64,000 bases of DNA from Paramecium sonneborni (GCA_905182985.1 CAJJDN010000013.1:297441-361440), one strand, 5' to 3'. Shown: positions 16,340 through 28,383, numbered from the stretch's first letter. Program-made: numbers and translations. The notes: generated from the letters alone by a model not told the origin.

Positions 16340-18478
16340 ATGGAGATCTTTAAAAGTGTATTAGAGTTTCTATTGGGCTATAGACTATTGCCAAATTTAT
16401 ATGCAATTACTTTTTTCCTATTATCACTCTCAAGTTTAAGTTAAATAATTTTAATACACTAAAAAATAAAAATAAATCCTTTATTTCGAGTTATACATTC
16501 ATTATTATTTTCAGCACTTTATTTGAATAAATTTCAAACAACAGATTTTTTGATTGTTTACCTTATTTACGTTTCATCAGGAATTGAATTAGATGCTTTG
16601 AAAATTTTTTATTATATAGGATTTTAAGTAATTTTTGAAACATTAAAACCTGGTGATTTTATTTTAAATAATGGGGAGCAAATATTCTCATGGTTAATTT
16701 TATTTACAATTTATCTTAATTTATTCGTGACAAATAAAAAAAAACTATCTCTTACATTTCCTTAATTCAGTATTGTAAAAGATGCAGACAATTATGATGA
16801 GTAACTATTTGATATTAATGAAAAACAATATCTTATCATATTAAATGTAAATAATATTGATATTTATTTATTAGGTCAGAAATCAGGAAGTTTTATATGT
16901 GAATAAACCCTTTTTAAAAAAATTCGGAACATAAACTTCTATTTTAGAAAAATTAGAATAATTCATAGTTCAGATTGATCATGAATATAATCATGATGGA
17001 AATAAATCAACTGATCATTATTTTACTAAATCTACAAATATTTTAGAAAGTTTGAATCATTAGGATTTATTTTTGTAAATGCCATTAATTGTTCAAGCTC
17101 AATTAGATGATTAAATTTATAAAGTAAATATGTAATAATGCATTTGGAAAGGACAATAAAGTTATGCAATTAATATTATTAATATAACAGATGATTAAAT
17201 GGTTTTAGAACTAAAAAAATTAGATTCTTATAAAGATAATATACTTGCTACTGTTAGTCATGATTTAAAAAATCCTATAGGAGCTATTTATTAAACTTTA
17301 TTATTTGTATAAGAAGATTTGTAGAAATTAATCCAATAGTAATAAGATTTACAATAAAGTATTTAATTTATAGATATTTGTATAAATAATATTATATTTT
17401 TGCAAAGTTTTGTTAAAGACTTATCTGATTTTTAGATGATAAAAATGTAAAAATTGAAAGTTTTTATTACATAATTTGATATTTTGAATATATTTAAATA
17501 AATTTAATAAGCATTTCAATTGCAGTTGTAAATTAAAAAAATAGAATTTTATATTCAAAATAAAACAGAGAATAGTTAGATAAAAAATGATGAGGTGAGA
17601 TTGAAATAAGTATTATTTAATTTAATATCAAATTCTTCGAAATTTACAACAAATGGTTAAATATCATTGATTGTTAGTGATAATAATTAGGATATTTAAG
17701 AATTTTATATGAATGTTCAAAATTAGATGAAATAAAATAAGTCAAAGTAAAGTTCTTGTAAGATAGATGAATAATTAAATAATTTATTATTAATTACAGT
17801 TTGTGATACAGGAGTTGGTATAAGTGATGAAGTAAAAGGTTAATTATTCAAAAGCTACAGTACTTTTGATGGTGAGAAAAAATAGAATAGGTAAAGAAAT
17901 GATCAAATAATAGGAATGGAGTTGGATTAGGATTAATGATTAGTAAATAGTTATGTGGATATATTGGACCTTTAAAATATATTTATATCAATAGTAGAAT
18001 TGGAATAGGAACAAATTTTTAATTTGTTATATATAAAACTCATTATGATGATATTGAAAATGTTGATGATCAACCAATTTAGATTAATTAAGTTAGATAT
18101 TAGAAAATACCTAAGTAAACACCATAAAATAAATAAAGAAGTGTATTGTTAGTAGATGATGAACTTTTCAATAATGCAACTAATAAATAGTTGTTTTAAC
18201 AATGTGGAGTGAATTAAATATAGATAGCATATTCTGCCAATGAAGCAATATAAATGGTAAAATAAAAGTAATTTGATATGATATTACTTGATATCAATTT
18301 ACCAGATAAAAGTGGAATCTAATGCATTAAGGATTTTAAGAAATTTAATAGGAATGCCAAAATATATATTCTTAGTGCATTTGATGATTAAGAAACTAGA
18401 CAACAATGTATAAAAGAAGGAGCAGATCGTTTATTTTAAAAACCATTAACATAAAAATAAATATTAAATATATTATGA
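16340..18478 (+). CDS. membrane-bound hybrid sensor histidine kinase
   Basis: 695 residues after removing introns 16847-16874 and 17891-17913. The first about 150 residues hold four or more hydrophobic segments (LYAITFFLLSLSSL, FLIVYLIYV, IFSWLILFTIYLNLF), so the sensor part is in a membrane. A linker leads to the H-box TVSHDLKNPIGA with the phospho-acceptor His near residue 298, the N-box NLISNSSKFT, G1 CDTGVGIS and G2 NGVGLGLMIS. A receiver domain follows with SVLLVDDE, phospho-acceptor Asp in LLDINLPD near 634, and the conserved lysine in FQKPLT. This is a complete His-to-Asp phosphorelay kinase of the hybrid type. Ligand and output are unknown. The TGA at 18476-18478 overlaps a possible ATG of the next gene. 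Confidence 0.92.
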
Positions 18479-19030
18479 AAGCATCAAAATACTAAATAGA
18501 AAATCGTGATTATAATATAATCACTTGTGTAGATTTTCATCCTTCTTAATAACCCTTACCTCCTTTAAGAAAATTAGGCCAATCTTAAGATCATCCATAC
18601 CCTAGAAAAGCAAAATTTGAAGTTGCATAAGAATCAGCATAAATGCAACAGACACACCATACAAGAGATCATAATTCTCATTAAGAAATTAGAACAATTA
18701 GACCTGGATCAATGATGAATGTTTCATCAGTTAAATTTGATTTTATTTCTTTCACTTAGGCTAAATCATAACCTTTTAATGATCTCAAATAAGAAATGAA
18801 AATTTTACATAAAAAAAAAGTACTAAACCTATATCTTATTCTAGGGAGGAATGGGTGAAATTGCTGATTTAGGTGGATTATGCTATCCTAATTTTAATAA
18901 AGAATATTAAGATAAAATTAAAGAAAATTAAACTGTTTTTAGAAAATAAAAAGGTGAATACCCTGCTGTAACTGAACCTAAATACACTTATGGCCCTTTT
19001 ATGAAACCCTTTAAAAAATATAAATTCTGA
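18475..19030 (+). CDS. 176-residue protein, unknown, possibly ciliary
   Basis: ATG at 18475 overlaps the stop of the histidine kinase gene (ATGA). One 25-nt intron (18820-18844) joins two exons and the frame closes at TGA 19028-19030. A 27-nt segment at 18508-18534 also looks like an intron and would shorten the protein by nine residues. The protein is rich in Pro, His and Tyr, lacks coiled coil or membrane segments, and ends with EPKYTYGPFMKPFKKYKF; this tyrosine/proline style is common in axonemal inner proteins, but I recognise no family. An internal ATG near 18640 is an alternative start that would remove the overlap. Confidence 0.6.
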
Positions 19031-19483
19031 TGATTTCATCATATATAATTTATAAATCAATTTATCAAAAATAATATTCCATTTTTTGGTTAATCTAAAA
19101 TTCAAAACTATAACAAATAGAATTACTTATATAAGTTATTCATTTCATTAATAAATTTAATTGGTTTATTATGTAGGATTAATAAAATTCCATTATTTTA
19201 TTTATTTTTCAATTATCTAATCAATAAGCTAATTTTTTATTTTTTTAAATAAAGAGTAACATTCAAAAATTAGAGTGAACAGAATATAATTTTATTTATG
19301 ATAATAAAGAATTTGATTATTATAAACTTTTACTTTAAAATTTTATTATAATTGTTATTATATCAAAAATATATAAATATTTAATAGTAATTCTTTAGAT
19401 TGAAGTTAAATCTAATATCGTGTGGTTTTATAAGAGAATATTTATATTTTTTATATTTTGATTTAATAAATAATTATTTGATA
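19031..19483. other. intergenic, no gene seen
   Basis: About 450 bp of A+T-rich sequence between two plus-strand genes. No convincing ORF, RNA gene or repeat. Confidence 0.5.
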
Positions 19484-19791
19484 ATGTAATAAATTTAATA
19501 ACTTGAAATCGGAATTGTGTTGTTAGTGGCATGTCTGTCTTTCTTCTTTTTAGGCTATCAATGGGCTAATTCATAATAAAATTCTTATAATGATAGTGTA
19601 TCTTACCATTTAAAATATTTAGATTGGATCTGAAGAAGATAATGAACATTAAGTATATATTTAGTAAATATCAGAAGTTAGATTAATAGGTAAGGGAATA
19701 TAAAGAAAGAGAAAAATAATTTTAATAGTAAATTGAAGATCTCAAAAAATAATTAGCTATGGGAAATTAGATTAAGTATACAGATTTATGA
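19484..19791 (+). CDS. small single-pass membrane protein with coiled-coil tail
   Basis: 86 residues after removing introns 19598-19622 and 19653-19674. The N-terminus has a short polar lead, one strong hydrophobic segment (LEIGIVLLVACLSFFFLGY), then a polar linker and an amphipathic coil (QKLDQQVREYKEREKQFQQQ) to the C-terminus. This is a type III or signal-anchor topology with a cytosolic coil. Without the second intron the coil is lost and replaced by an unlikely sequence, which supports the splice model. No family recognised. Confidence 0.6.
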
Positions 19792-19919
19792 GCATTATTA
19801 AGTAAAAATGTAGAGATTTAATACATTAAAATTAAATAAAATGTAATAATAATAACGTAAATTTAACGATAAATATTTATTCTATTCCTAGAGCTATAAT
19901 ATATCTCTTATCAAATCAT

Positions 19920-20459
19920 CGATCAATTTCGTTTTGTGACACATAATCCACAAGAATATCTTAAACTAAATTTCAAAGCCGAATAGAGATCCATAAATTA
20001 AATCTAAATTAGTTTACATCTAGTATCATTTTTTGATTCTTTTGATTAATTGTATTCTATCTAAAATTTTAACTAATAAGAAACTAAAGACGATGGACTA
20101 CCATATATTAATATTCATCAATCTTGGTTACTGAGTTTTCAATAATAATTAAAGTTTTCCTCATTTCTAAAAATATTGCTTTAGGCTCAAGCTTCTTTAA
20201 TTTTAAAACATATCTAGTCAAAAGGCATATTCATAATAAGCAATTATCATTTTTTTAGATTTAAATTCTTTTATTTCATTTTCTCTTTATTCTCAAAATA
20301 TCTATTAAATATTGGTACATCATTTTTGTCTTAATATTCTGAATTTTATTGATAAATCTCAATTAAATATATTAACTTCTATTATCTTAAAAAAATTGTT
20401 TAAAATGTCTTAAAAGCTTGATACTAAAATTTAAATTGAGATCTTTTTAACAAATCCAT
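19920..20459 (-). pseudogene. possible decayed gene, frame not resolvable
   Basis: Protein-like segments occur in several frames: MDLLKRSQFKFQYQAFK from ATG 20459 to a TGA at 20249-20247; a continuation from ATG 20234 spliced over 20179-20209 (FLEMRKTLIIIENSV); and near 19,920 a tail (KLIDDLIRDILQLQEQ) in yet another frame. No set of introns under 40 nt joins them. The tail reads more naturally if four bases near GATCGAT are removed. This could be a pseudogene, a sequencing error, or two tiny genes. No function assigned. Confidence 0.35.
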
Positions 20460-20574
20460 TATAAACTTAATTATAATATGAATAAACTCTATAAAATTAA
20501 AAAATAATAAATTCTTTTCAATTTGTAAATTTTTATAGAGTAATTTTATTTTAGAAAATAATTTATATATTATA

Positions 20575-21605
20575 ATGGAGCTAACTTTTGCATAAAAGTA
20601 TAGATTTACTTTAGATAAGAAAATAGGATTAGGAGCATTTGGTTAAATATATTTAGGTATAAAATAATTATATAAAAGGTAATAATATAAAAAGTGGAGA
20701 AGAAATTGCTATAAAATTAGTAACTGAAATTCTAATATTTTTTAGGAAAACGTAAGCAATAAACATTCGCAATTATTACATGAAGCAAAGATTTACAGAA
20801 TATTATTATTAGATGGTCCTGTACCAGGAATTCCAAATTTACATTGGTTTGGATAAGAAGGAGATTTTAATGTTTTAGTTTTGGATATTCTTGGACCAAG
20901 TTTAGAAGATTTGTTTAATTATAATGGAAGAAAGTTTTCACTAAAATCAGTTTTGATGTTAGCAGATCAAGTAGATATTATTATTTGATTGTGTTTATCT
21001 TTAGTTATTAACAAGAATTTCATATTTGCATAGTAAAGACTTTATTCATAGAGACATTAAACCAGAGAATTTTTTAATTGGTTTAAATAAGAAGGCTGAC
21101 AATATTTATATGATTGATTTTGGTTTAGCCAATAGATATAGATATTAAAGAACAGGTATAAATTTATAATATAAAGAAACTCATATTTAATTTGGAGAAA
21201 ACAATTAATTGGTAGGAACATGTAGATTTTCTAGTATAAATGCACATTTAGGAATTGAATAAAGTAGAAGAGATGATCTTGAATCTATAGGATATATGCT
21301 AATATATTTTTTAAGAGGATCTTTACCATGGTCAGGAATTAAAACAGAAACAAAAAAAGTTAAGTATGAAAAAGTAGGTGAATGTAAAATTGCTACTCCA
21401 ATAGATAAGTTATGTGAGGGATTTCCTGGTAATTTAATGTATTTTCATTTTAGAGGAATTTGTTAAATATTTTAATTATATAAAGAGTTTAAAATTTGAA
21501 GAAATTCCAGATTATGTTTGGATTAAAAGATTATTTAAGGATCTATTTTTTAAATAGGAATACATTTGGGATAATGTATTTGATTGGGCTTAAGAGACTA
21601 AATGA
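20575..21605 (+). CDS. casein kinase 1 family Ser/Thr kinase
   Basis: 307 residues after removing introns 20657-20678, 20720-20745, 20971-21004 and 21429-21453. Features: glycine loop GLGAFGQIYLG, AIKL lysine strand, catalytic loop [17 protein letters not shown] in [10 protein letters not shown], the CK1-specific [19 protein letters not shown] segment in place of an APE motif, and [20 protein letters not shown]. These are diagnostic for casein kinase 1, an acidophilic kinase with roles in signalling, circadian and ciliary processes. The protein stops just after the kinase domain, so it lacks the long tail of CK1 delta/epsilon. The start is close to the kinase domain, as usual for CK1. Confidence 0.93.
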
Positions 21606-21930
21606 ATATTAATTAAATAAAAAAAATTAACTTTAAATTTAGCAATTAGGAATCTTTGATTTGTAATTAAATAGTATATATTACATATAATATTTTTTGT
21701 TTCTTTTACTTATTGATATTTGTATAGTATCATTATTTTATTGACTGAATAAAAATTATAATATTTTAAAATTTAATAAGTATCACAACTTTTAACAAAT
21801 TATTCAAAAGGTTTATAATGACTTATAATCATCCCAATGTCCATTCATTTAAAATAACAAATTATTACTAAGAAATTTATATTTTCATAATCAAATATTT
21901 AAATTTTATAAACCGCACTTTCGATAATAT
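21606..21930. other. intergenic, no clear gene
   Basis: A 39-codon frame starts at 21818 (MTYNHPNVHSFK) and stops at TGA 21932-21934. It might be an upstream exon of the tentative gene at 21931, but I found no intron that joins them. Nothing else seen. Confidence 0.4.
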
Positions 21931-22301
21931 ATGAAAATTTATATCTTATTATAGGTTTCATTAAAAATATAAAGACATCCTTAGATTATATTTTACAACA
22001 ATATATTTACCTTGTAAACCTTTAACTAAGAATTTTCTCATCTAATTATCTAAATATAAAATAATACCTATCCTTTGGCCAATCTCATATAAATATGATC
22101 CGATGAATTATTTAACAAAAAATGATATTTTACAATATTAAGAAAGAAAGTATTTCGTAAAAGAATAGCTAAATTCTTTTATGAAACCTCTTCACATCCT
22201 TCATTAAAATGTATGAATAAAAAACATTTTTGTTTTCTTCAAAGAGAATGACAATACATAAATTATTGAAAATACTTTTTAAAAATGAGTATAATCATTG
22301 A
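21931..22301 (+). CDS. tentative small gene, about 99 residues, unknown
   Basis: Reading from ATG 21931 and removing segments of 20, 17 and 34 nt gives a frame of exactly 100 codons ending at TGA 22299-22301. The central part (YKYDPMNYLTKNDILQYQ) and the last exon (RMTIHKLLKILFKNEYNH) look coding, and the final 34-nt intron is convincing. The 17-nt intron is shorter than any other here, so the 5' half is doubtful. No domain recognised. It converges on the small minus-strand ORF below. Confidence 0.35.
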
Positions 22302-22318
22302 AATTCTTGTTTACATAG

Positions 22319-22480
22319 TCAAGTTCGTTTCTTTAAGAGCTTGCTTTTGCTTAATATTTTGAGAGCTAACTATTTTTTAAAATTATTAAGTTCCATTGCT
22401 TCTCCATGAAATTGTGAGAACTTAAGGACTCTTTAGGCTTTTATTTAGTGTGATTCTGTAGTTTAGGATTCGATATTCAT
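22319..22480 (-). CDS. tentative 53-residue basic protein
   Basis: Open frame from ATG 22480 to TGA 22321-22319 without introns. Composition resembles the real genes here (Q, K, E, H; it contains KFSQFHGEAMELNNFKKQ) rather than random A+T-rich DNA. No family recognised. Chance ORFs of this size occur with a single stop codon, so confidence is low. Confidence 0.3.
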
Positions 22481-23195
22481 GAGGATTATTTTAATTATTT
22501 TCAATTAAATTTAGATATGTAATTAAATAATCACAACCATAAATTTATGAAATAAGAGTCATAGAATCTTTTGTAATTGGATTATAAATTAAATATTTAA
22601 TTATTATTAGAAATTTTTATGAATAATTCTTTAAATTATTTAAAAAATATTTTATTTTTATCCACATTTATCAACTAAAACTTTTCCGAACTATTTTTCT
22701 TAAGAATTCTTATATAAAAAATATATAAATTAATATAAATAATTTAGACCCATTTCATGATGTCTAAAAAAGAATTCAATTTACTTATTTATCTATATTA
22801 TGTAAGAAATATATATTTTCTAAATTAAATAAGAAAATACAATTAAAAGTTTTGAATTCATTTTGAATTAAAAGTTAAGGAAATACATGTTGTAGTATAA
22901 TAAGATTGGTAAGAATATTTAATGTTTTGTTTGTCTATTTAATCTTATTTAAATTAGAATTGTGTAAATTTAGTCTTAATTCTTATCTGATTCATAAAGG
23001 AATTTTCTAGAGGAATTTAGTTTTTATATTATTTATAATTAAATGTAATGAATATAAATTTGTTAATAATCTATATGACCCAAATTCATTTAATACAAAA
23101 TCAACTTAAAAGAAAAGTTTAAGTATTATTTTTTTGATTTCTATTTATTATTTAAATTCTTCTCATAATAATAATTAATATAAATTAAGTTATAA
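22481..23195. other. intergenic, nothing recognised
   Basis: About 715 bp of A+T-rich DNA with no supported ORF, RNA gene or repeat. It holds the promoter of the coiled-coil gene starting at 23196. Confidence 0.5.
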
Positions 23196-25359
23196 ATGTC
23201 AAAAGAGGTACAAGGTTTATTGAAGACTTATTTACAAGTAGAAAAAGAAGCCTAATAGATCAAAGATAAGTAGATAAAATTAGCAAAAGTAATGGAATCT
23301 AGTAAATAAGAATTTAGCGAATTCCTGAAATAGGTCCTCATCCTTAAAAGTAATCATAAAGCAAAGTTAAGGAATAAGTTTCAGTTCTAAAATAGAAAAG
23401 AATTCAATTGGAAAAAGAATCAAATAAAATATCTTAGGAGCATGATTATATGTAGTAAATTCTTTAAAATGAATTAAAGAAATAATTAGCTCCTTCTTAA
23501 AAGCATAATGATATATTATTAAATTTAGAAAAAGTAGCCTAAGAAACTTAATTTACATATTTAAAGTTTAGAACAGAAAAGTTTATGCAAAAATTGATGA
23601 AGATCTTTTCAATTTTTTCTATAAAGCAAGAATTTCTTTAGAAAGTAAAGAAATAATAATATAAATCAAAAGAAGAGATACAATAATATTTAGAGTTTAG
23701 AAATTTCTAATTACAAAAGTAAGCTTTTAATAATTGGAAAAAGTTTTATTTATACTCAAAGGAACAAAGAAGATTGAAAGAAGAATAGCAATAAAAAAAG
23801 TATGAAATGGGATAAAATGTAAAAAATAATAATAAAATTTTAGTAATTGGCTTTAGAATTTAATAATTTTTGTTTGACAAATAAATGTTTTAAAGCACTT
23901 AAGTAATATGTTAAAATGAATAAAATAACATAATAATTTGAAACAGATTAAAATCAAATTAAAGTTAAAGTCAATAATTTCTTAAATCAAATGTAAAAAT
24001 AAATATCTGATGCTTTGGAAAAAGAGAAAGAAGAAATTCAATTAATAAAATAATCAAATTTGATAAATGATGAAGAATTGACTATATCTAATTCATAAAA
24101 ATCAATATAATCAGAGAAAGAAGAGCAAATTGATTTAAATTAAGAAGAAATACTTTAATCATATGAAAATGAATTTTTATAGCATTCAAATGAGGAATAA
24201 ATGTAATTAACAATATAACCCATAAAACATCCTGAAATATAGTAAATTAATTAATAGATATAAAGTACAAATTTAAAAGATGATTAATTGGATTTTATAC
24301 CTAATAAATAAAATAATTAAATAAATGGATATTCAATAACAAAAGAAAATAGTCAACCTCCTTTACCAATAAATCCTTGGAAATAAAAATAAATCTCTTC
24401 TATATAAAATATGGTTGATGATAATGAATAATCAATATAGAGATAAAATAGTCCTCAAAATATGTCATAATAAAGTTATTCTAGACAAAGATCAGTAGAT
24501 AAAAAAAATAATTATGCAAAAGAATTAGAAGATAAAGCTAAAAAAAGAAAAGAAATGAATGAAATCATTAAAAAAAAACATGAAGATAAACGAAAATAAA
24601 AAGAACTAGAAAAATAACAATAAGAACAATAAAGATAATTGGAAATAAAAAAATAAAAAGAAGAAGAATATAATAGAATTTAAGAAAAAAAGAAAAGAGA
24701 ATTAGAATTAAAATAAAAACAAGAATAGGAAAAATTTGAACAAGAATATAAAACTGAAATTGCAATTAAACATTACGAAAAGAGTTTATAAAAATATCAA
24801 ATATTTATTCCTATTTTAAAATTACATTAATAATATTACAAAAATAAATAGAGAGCTGAAAATCATTATGAAAATAGTTTAAAATAAAACTTATTCTATT
24901 TACTAAAAAAAATAAAATAAATATGTGATGATTAAAGAGAATATGAAGAATAAATTAGAATTAATATATCTAATAATCATTATGAAAGAAATTTAAAATT
25001 AAAAGCAATATTTAGTCTAAAATCTTTGGCAAATATTCAAAATACTAAATTAAAGGATGCTCTACAAATAAGAGAAAAGTACATGAAAAGAAATATAATG
25101 ACTGCTTGGTATATTTAATTACCAGAAATGAGAGCCGAAAATGTAAAATTGGAAAGAGTTTCTGAAAGATTAGTTAATGATTTTAGAAAAGTAAAAATTA
25201 ATAAAAATTTAGGCGATTCTTTAAAAATAGTTTTTTTCTGAATGGAAAAATGTTGTAAGAGAAAATATAGGTTAAAGGATTAGAGAGTAAAATAAATAGG
25301 AGATGTGGTAAAAAGTAAATTAATGGCTTTAAGAATTTGATGACGATAAAATAGAATGA
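23196..25359 (+). CDS. coiled-coil protein with Sfi1-like Trp repeats
   Basis: 695 residues after removing introns 23289-23317, 23819-23843 and 25191-25212. The product is rich in Gln, Lys and Glu with long helices. A very basic/acidic mixed coil lies near residues 430-500 (KKRKEMNEIIKKKHEDK). Scattered Phe/Trp motifs spaced along the helix (AFNNWKKFY, NIMTAWYI, KQFFSEWKNV) resemble Sfi1 centrin-binding repeats of the A-x(3)-F-x(2)-W-K type. Sfi1-like proteins form filaments at basal bodies and in the ciliate infraciliary lattice. The match is by motif only. A run of seven T at 25231 looks like a frameshift but is explained by the third intron. Confidence 0.75.
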
Positions 25360-25408
25360 ATAATATATTTAACTTTATCTACATATTTATAAAATCATTA
25401 AATATTGA

Positions 25409-25706
25409 ATGGTATAATTAGAAGATTCATGTAAAATTATATAAATAAATTTGTTTATGGAGCTAGAAAAATTAATCAAATAAGATATTAAAAATTATCA
25501 TCCGAAAATAAAATAAGCTCATTAATAATAGACTTTTTAAATTGAGTTCAAATAAATTTTATAAAATTTAGAAGAGTAAATCTCATAAGTTTTTTAAAAC
25601 TCTTCTTGTTTTGAGAAAGAAAACAACAAGAGCAACAGATTTATGGCAATAGTTGTAAAATGAAACTCCTATAAAAATTTATAATAATATATTTTCTAAA
25701 AAATGA
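25409..25706 (+). CDS. 88-residue helical protein, unknown
   Basis: Open from ATG 25409, with one 31-nt intron (25589-25619) and stop TGA 25704-25706, giving exactly 89 codons. Sequence is Q/K/E rich (MELEKLIKQDIKNYHPKIK) and probably helical; after the intron it reads TTRATDLWQQLQNETPIK. No family recognised. The stop overlaps an ATG that could open the next gene. One base fewer in the preceding six-A run would instead fuse this frame to a downstream one, so a homopolymer error merging two genes is possible. Confidence 0.45.
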
Positions 25707-27021
25707 ATTAGATATTAATAGATTAGATTAATGTAAAAATGCAGACATCTTTTGCTAATTAAGATGAAAAATAAATTAGAAAAAATTAGTGAAGATTGAT
25801 CAAATGTTCGATTTTTTTGGAATTAAAATAATAATGGGATATATAAAAATGCCTCATTTAGAAGATTACTTTAATGAACAATAGTTATTTTAATTTAAGA
25901 TATTTGAATACTTTAAGGAAGGAAGATTTGAGTGTTTAGATTAATGGAGTAATTTTACTGGTGAAAATCTATTAAAAATATAAATAAAGTAAAGCCAATT
26001 CATGAATTTTAAACAATTGGAGAATGTAAAAAAATTTGAAAAAGTTTAAAAAATATACAAGCTCCAAGAAAATATCTAATATTATAAATAAATACAGAAT
26101 TTAAGGTAGATTCAATAATAAATTGTTAATAAATAATACTTTGTGATCCAATAAATAAATTAATAGTTTGGTAATACTTTTGTCATAATATTTATGAAGA
26201 GAAAGTAGGACTTTAAATTATTTATGTTTTATAATAATGCAAAGATAACAATCACACTTTGTATATTTATGATAATATTCTTAATTTAGAGTAAATTAGC
26301 TTTCTAAAAATAAAACTATAGATTTAATGTGTAAGTATGATTGATAATTAATTAACAAATTAAATACCGTAAGTTCCACTTTACCTTAATTTTATGTCAA
26401 TAATTAAAGAATAAAATTTAATTTTTGCTTTTACATGCGGTTAATTGATTTAATAATAAATTTTTGTTTATAATCAATATAAAGAAACTATGTTATTAAA
26501 TTGTATTAATGATTGGATAATAAGAGATAATAATATGAAATTCTTATTAAATATAATCAAAAATAAAAGGATTATAAAATTAATAGACTTATCGAATAAT
26601 TTCGTTTAGGATTGGCTTAAGAATTATTAAAGAATAAGATTACATAGATAAAGAATGTTACTACTTTATTACATAAATAGAAAGTAATAAATTGTAGCAT
26701 TAGGAACATAAATAATTGGTGATTATGGTTTAGGTACTAAAATAAATTAAAAATCATTATTTCATATTCCATAAACCTTGTTCAGAAATATCAGGTATAT
26801 TAGTTATTCTGTGTGTATGTGATTGTTTTTATTTATTTGATTAAAACACATAAGTTTATATAATAAATATAGAAGATATTACAAAAGCTTAATATAAATC
26901 AATTGAATAATTCAATAAGCAAATATATCATTAAGCTTTCTAAAAGAAACCTGGTTTGATGTATGAAAATGTAGATAAAAGTAAATCAGTTTAATATGCT
27001 AAATAAGTAGAAATAGAATGA
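25703..27021 (+). CDS. about 388-residue protein, unknown, exon structure uncertain
   Basis: A frame of exactly 389 codons results if four introns are removed (25733-25779, 47 nt; 25961-25989; 26026-26061; 26815-26854, 40 nt). The central part, about 26,060-26,800, is clearly coding: repeated hydrophobic strands ending in WQYF, LYIYDN and IFVYNQ recall beta-propeller blades but without clear WD dipeptides. The last exon ends KQVEIE before TGA 27019-27021. Two introns are longer than usual, so the 5' half may be misread. The 3' part from 26053 lies in duplicated assembly sequence and appears again at 27219-28187. Confidence 0.45.
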
Positions 27022-27217
27022 ATAATCTATTAAATATTTGATTAATATATATATAAGAATATTTACATTAAATTATCAATTAATTTCTTTGCTATTTGTA
27101 TAATTAGGGGATGAAGAGAGACATGGAGTTTATGAATTAATAGCAGTAGATTATGTAAGAGTGTGATTATGTTTATGTTTACTTAAATTAGTTGATTAAT
27201 TAGTTTTTAAAGTTAAT
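26053..27217. repeat. assembly duplication 2, copy A
   Basis: 1165 bp matching 27219-28383 as far as I compared, offset 1166, joined by a single N at 27218. It contains the 3' end of the gene ending at 27021 and a piece of the 3' end of the minus-strand cyclic-nucleotide-binding gene (27076-27217). Confidence 0.95.
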
Positions 27218-27218
27218 N

Positions 27219-28383
27219 ATATACAAGCTCCAAGAAAATATCTAATATTATAAATAAATACAGAATTTAAGGTAGATTCAATAATAAATTGTTAATAAAT
27301 AATACTTTGTGATCCAATAAATAAATTAATAGTTTGGTAATACTTTTGTCATAATATTTATGAAGAGAAAGTAGGACTTTAAATTATTTATGTTTTATAA
27401 TAATGCAAAGATAACAATCACACTTTGTATATTTATGATAATATTCTTAATTTAGAGTAAATTAGCTTTCTAAAAATAAAACTATAGATTTAATGTGTAA
27501 GTATGATTGATAATTAATTAACAAATTAAATACCGTAAGTTCCACTTTACCTTAATTTTATGTCAATAATTAAAGAATAAAATTTAATTTTTGCTTTTAC
27601 ATGCGGTTAATTGATTTAATAATAAATTTTTGTTTATAATCAATATAAAGAAACTATGTTATTAAATTGTATTAATGATTGGATAATAAGAGATAATAAT
27701 ATGAAATTCTTATTAAATATAATCAAAAATAAAAGGATTATAAAATTAATAGACTTATCGAATAATTTCGTTTAGGATTGGCTTAAGAATTATTAAAGAA
27801 TAAGATTACATAGATAAAGAATGTTACTACTTTATTACATAAATAGAAAGTAATAAATTGTAGCATTAGGAACATAAATAATTGGTGATTATGGTTTAGG
27901 TACTAAAATAAATTAAAAATCATTATTTCATATTCCATAAACCTTGTTCAGAAATATCAGGTATATTAGTTATTCTGTGTGTATGTGATTGTTTTTATTT
28001 ATTTGATTAAAACACATAAGTTTATATAATAAATATAGAAGATATTACAAAAGCTTAATATAAATCAATTGAATAATTCAATAAGCAAATATATCATTAA
28101 GCTTTCTAAAAGAAACCTGGTTTGATGTATGAAAATGTAGATAAAAGTAAATCAGTTTAATATGCTAAATAAGTAGAAATAGAATGAATAATCTATTAAA
28201 TATTTGATTAATATATATATAAGAATATTTACATTAAATTATCAATTAATTTCTTTGCTATTTGTATAATTAGGGGATGAAGAGAGACATGGAGTTTATG
28301 AATTAATAGCAGTAGATTATGTAAGAGTGTGATTATGTTTATGTTTACTTAAATTAGTTGATTAATTAGTTTTTAAAGTTAAT
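27219..28383. repeat. assembly duplication 2, copy B
   Basis: Second copy of 26053-27217. The stretch 27219-28187 repeats coding sequence of the plus-strand gene, and 28242-28383 is the functional 3' end of the minus-strand gene. The true locus holds this sequence once. Confidence 0.95.

Noticed and set aside
25231..25237. Seven-T run looking like a homopolymer frameshift in the Sfi1-like gene
   Set aside because: The 22-nt intron at 25191-25212 shifts the frame and produces the FFSEWK motif; the T-run is fine.
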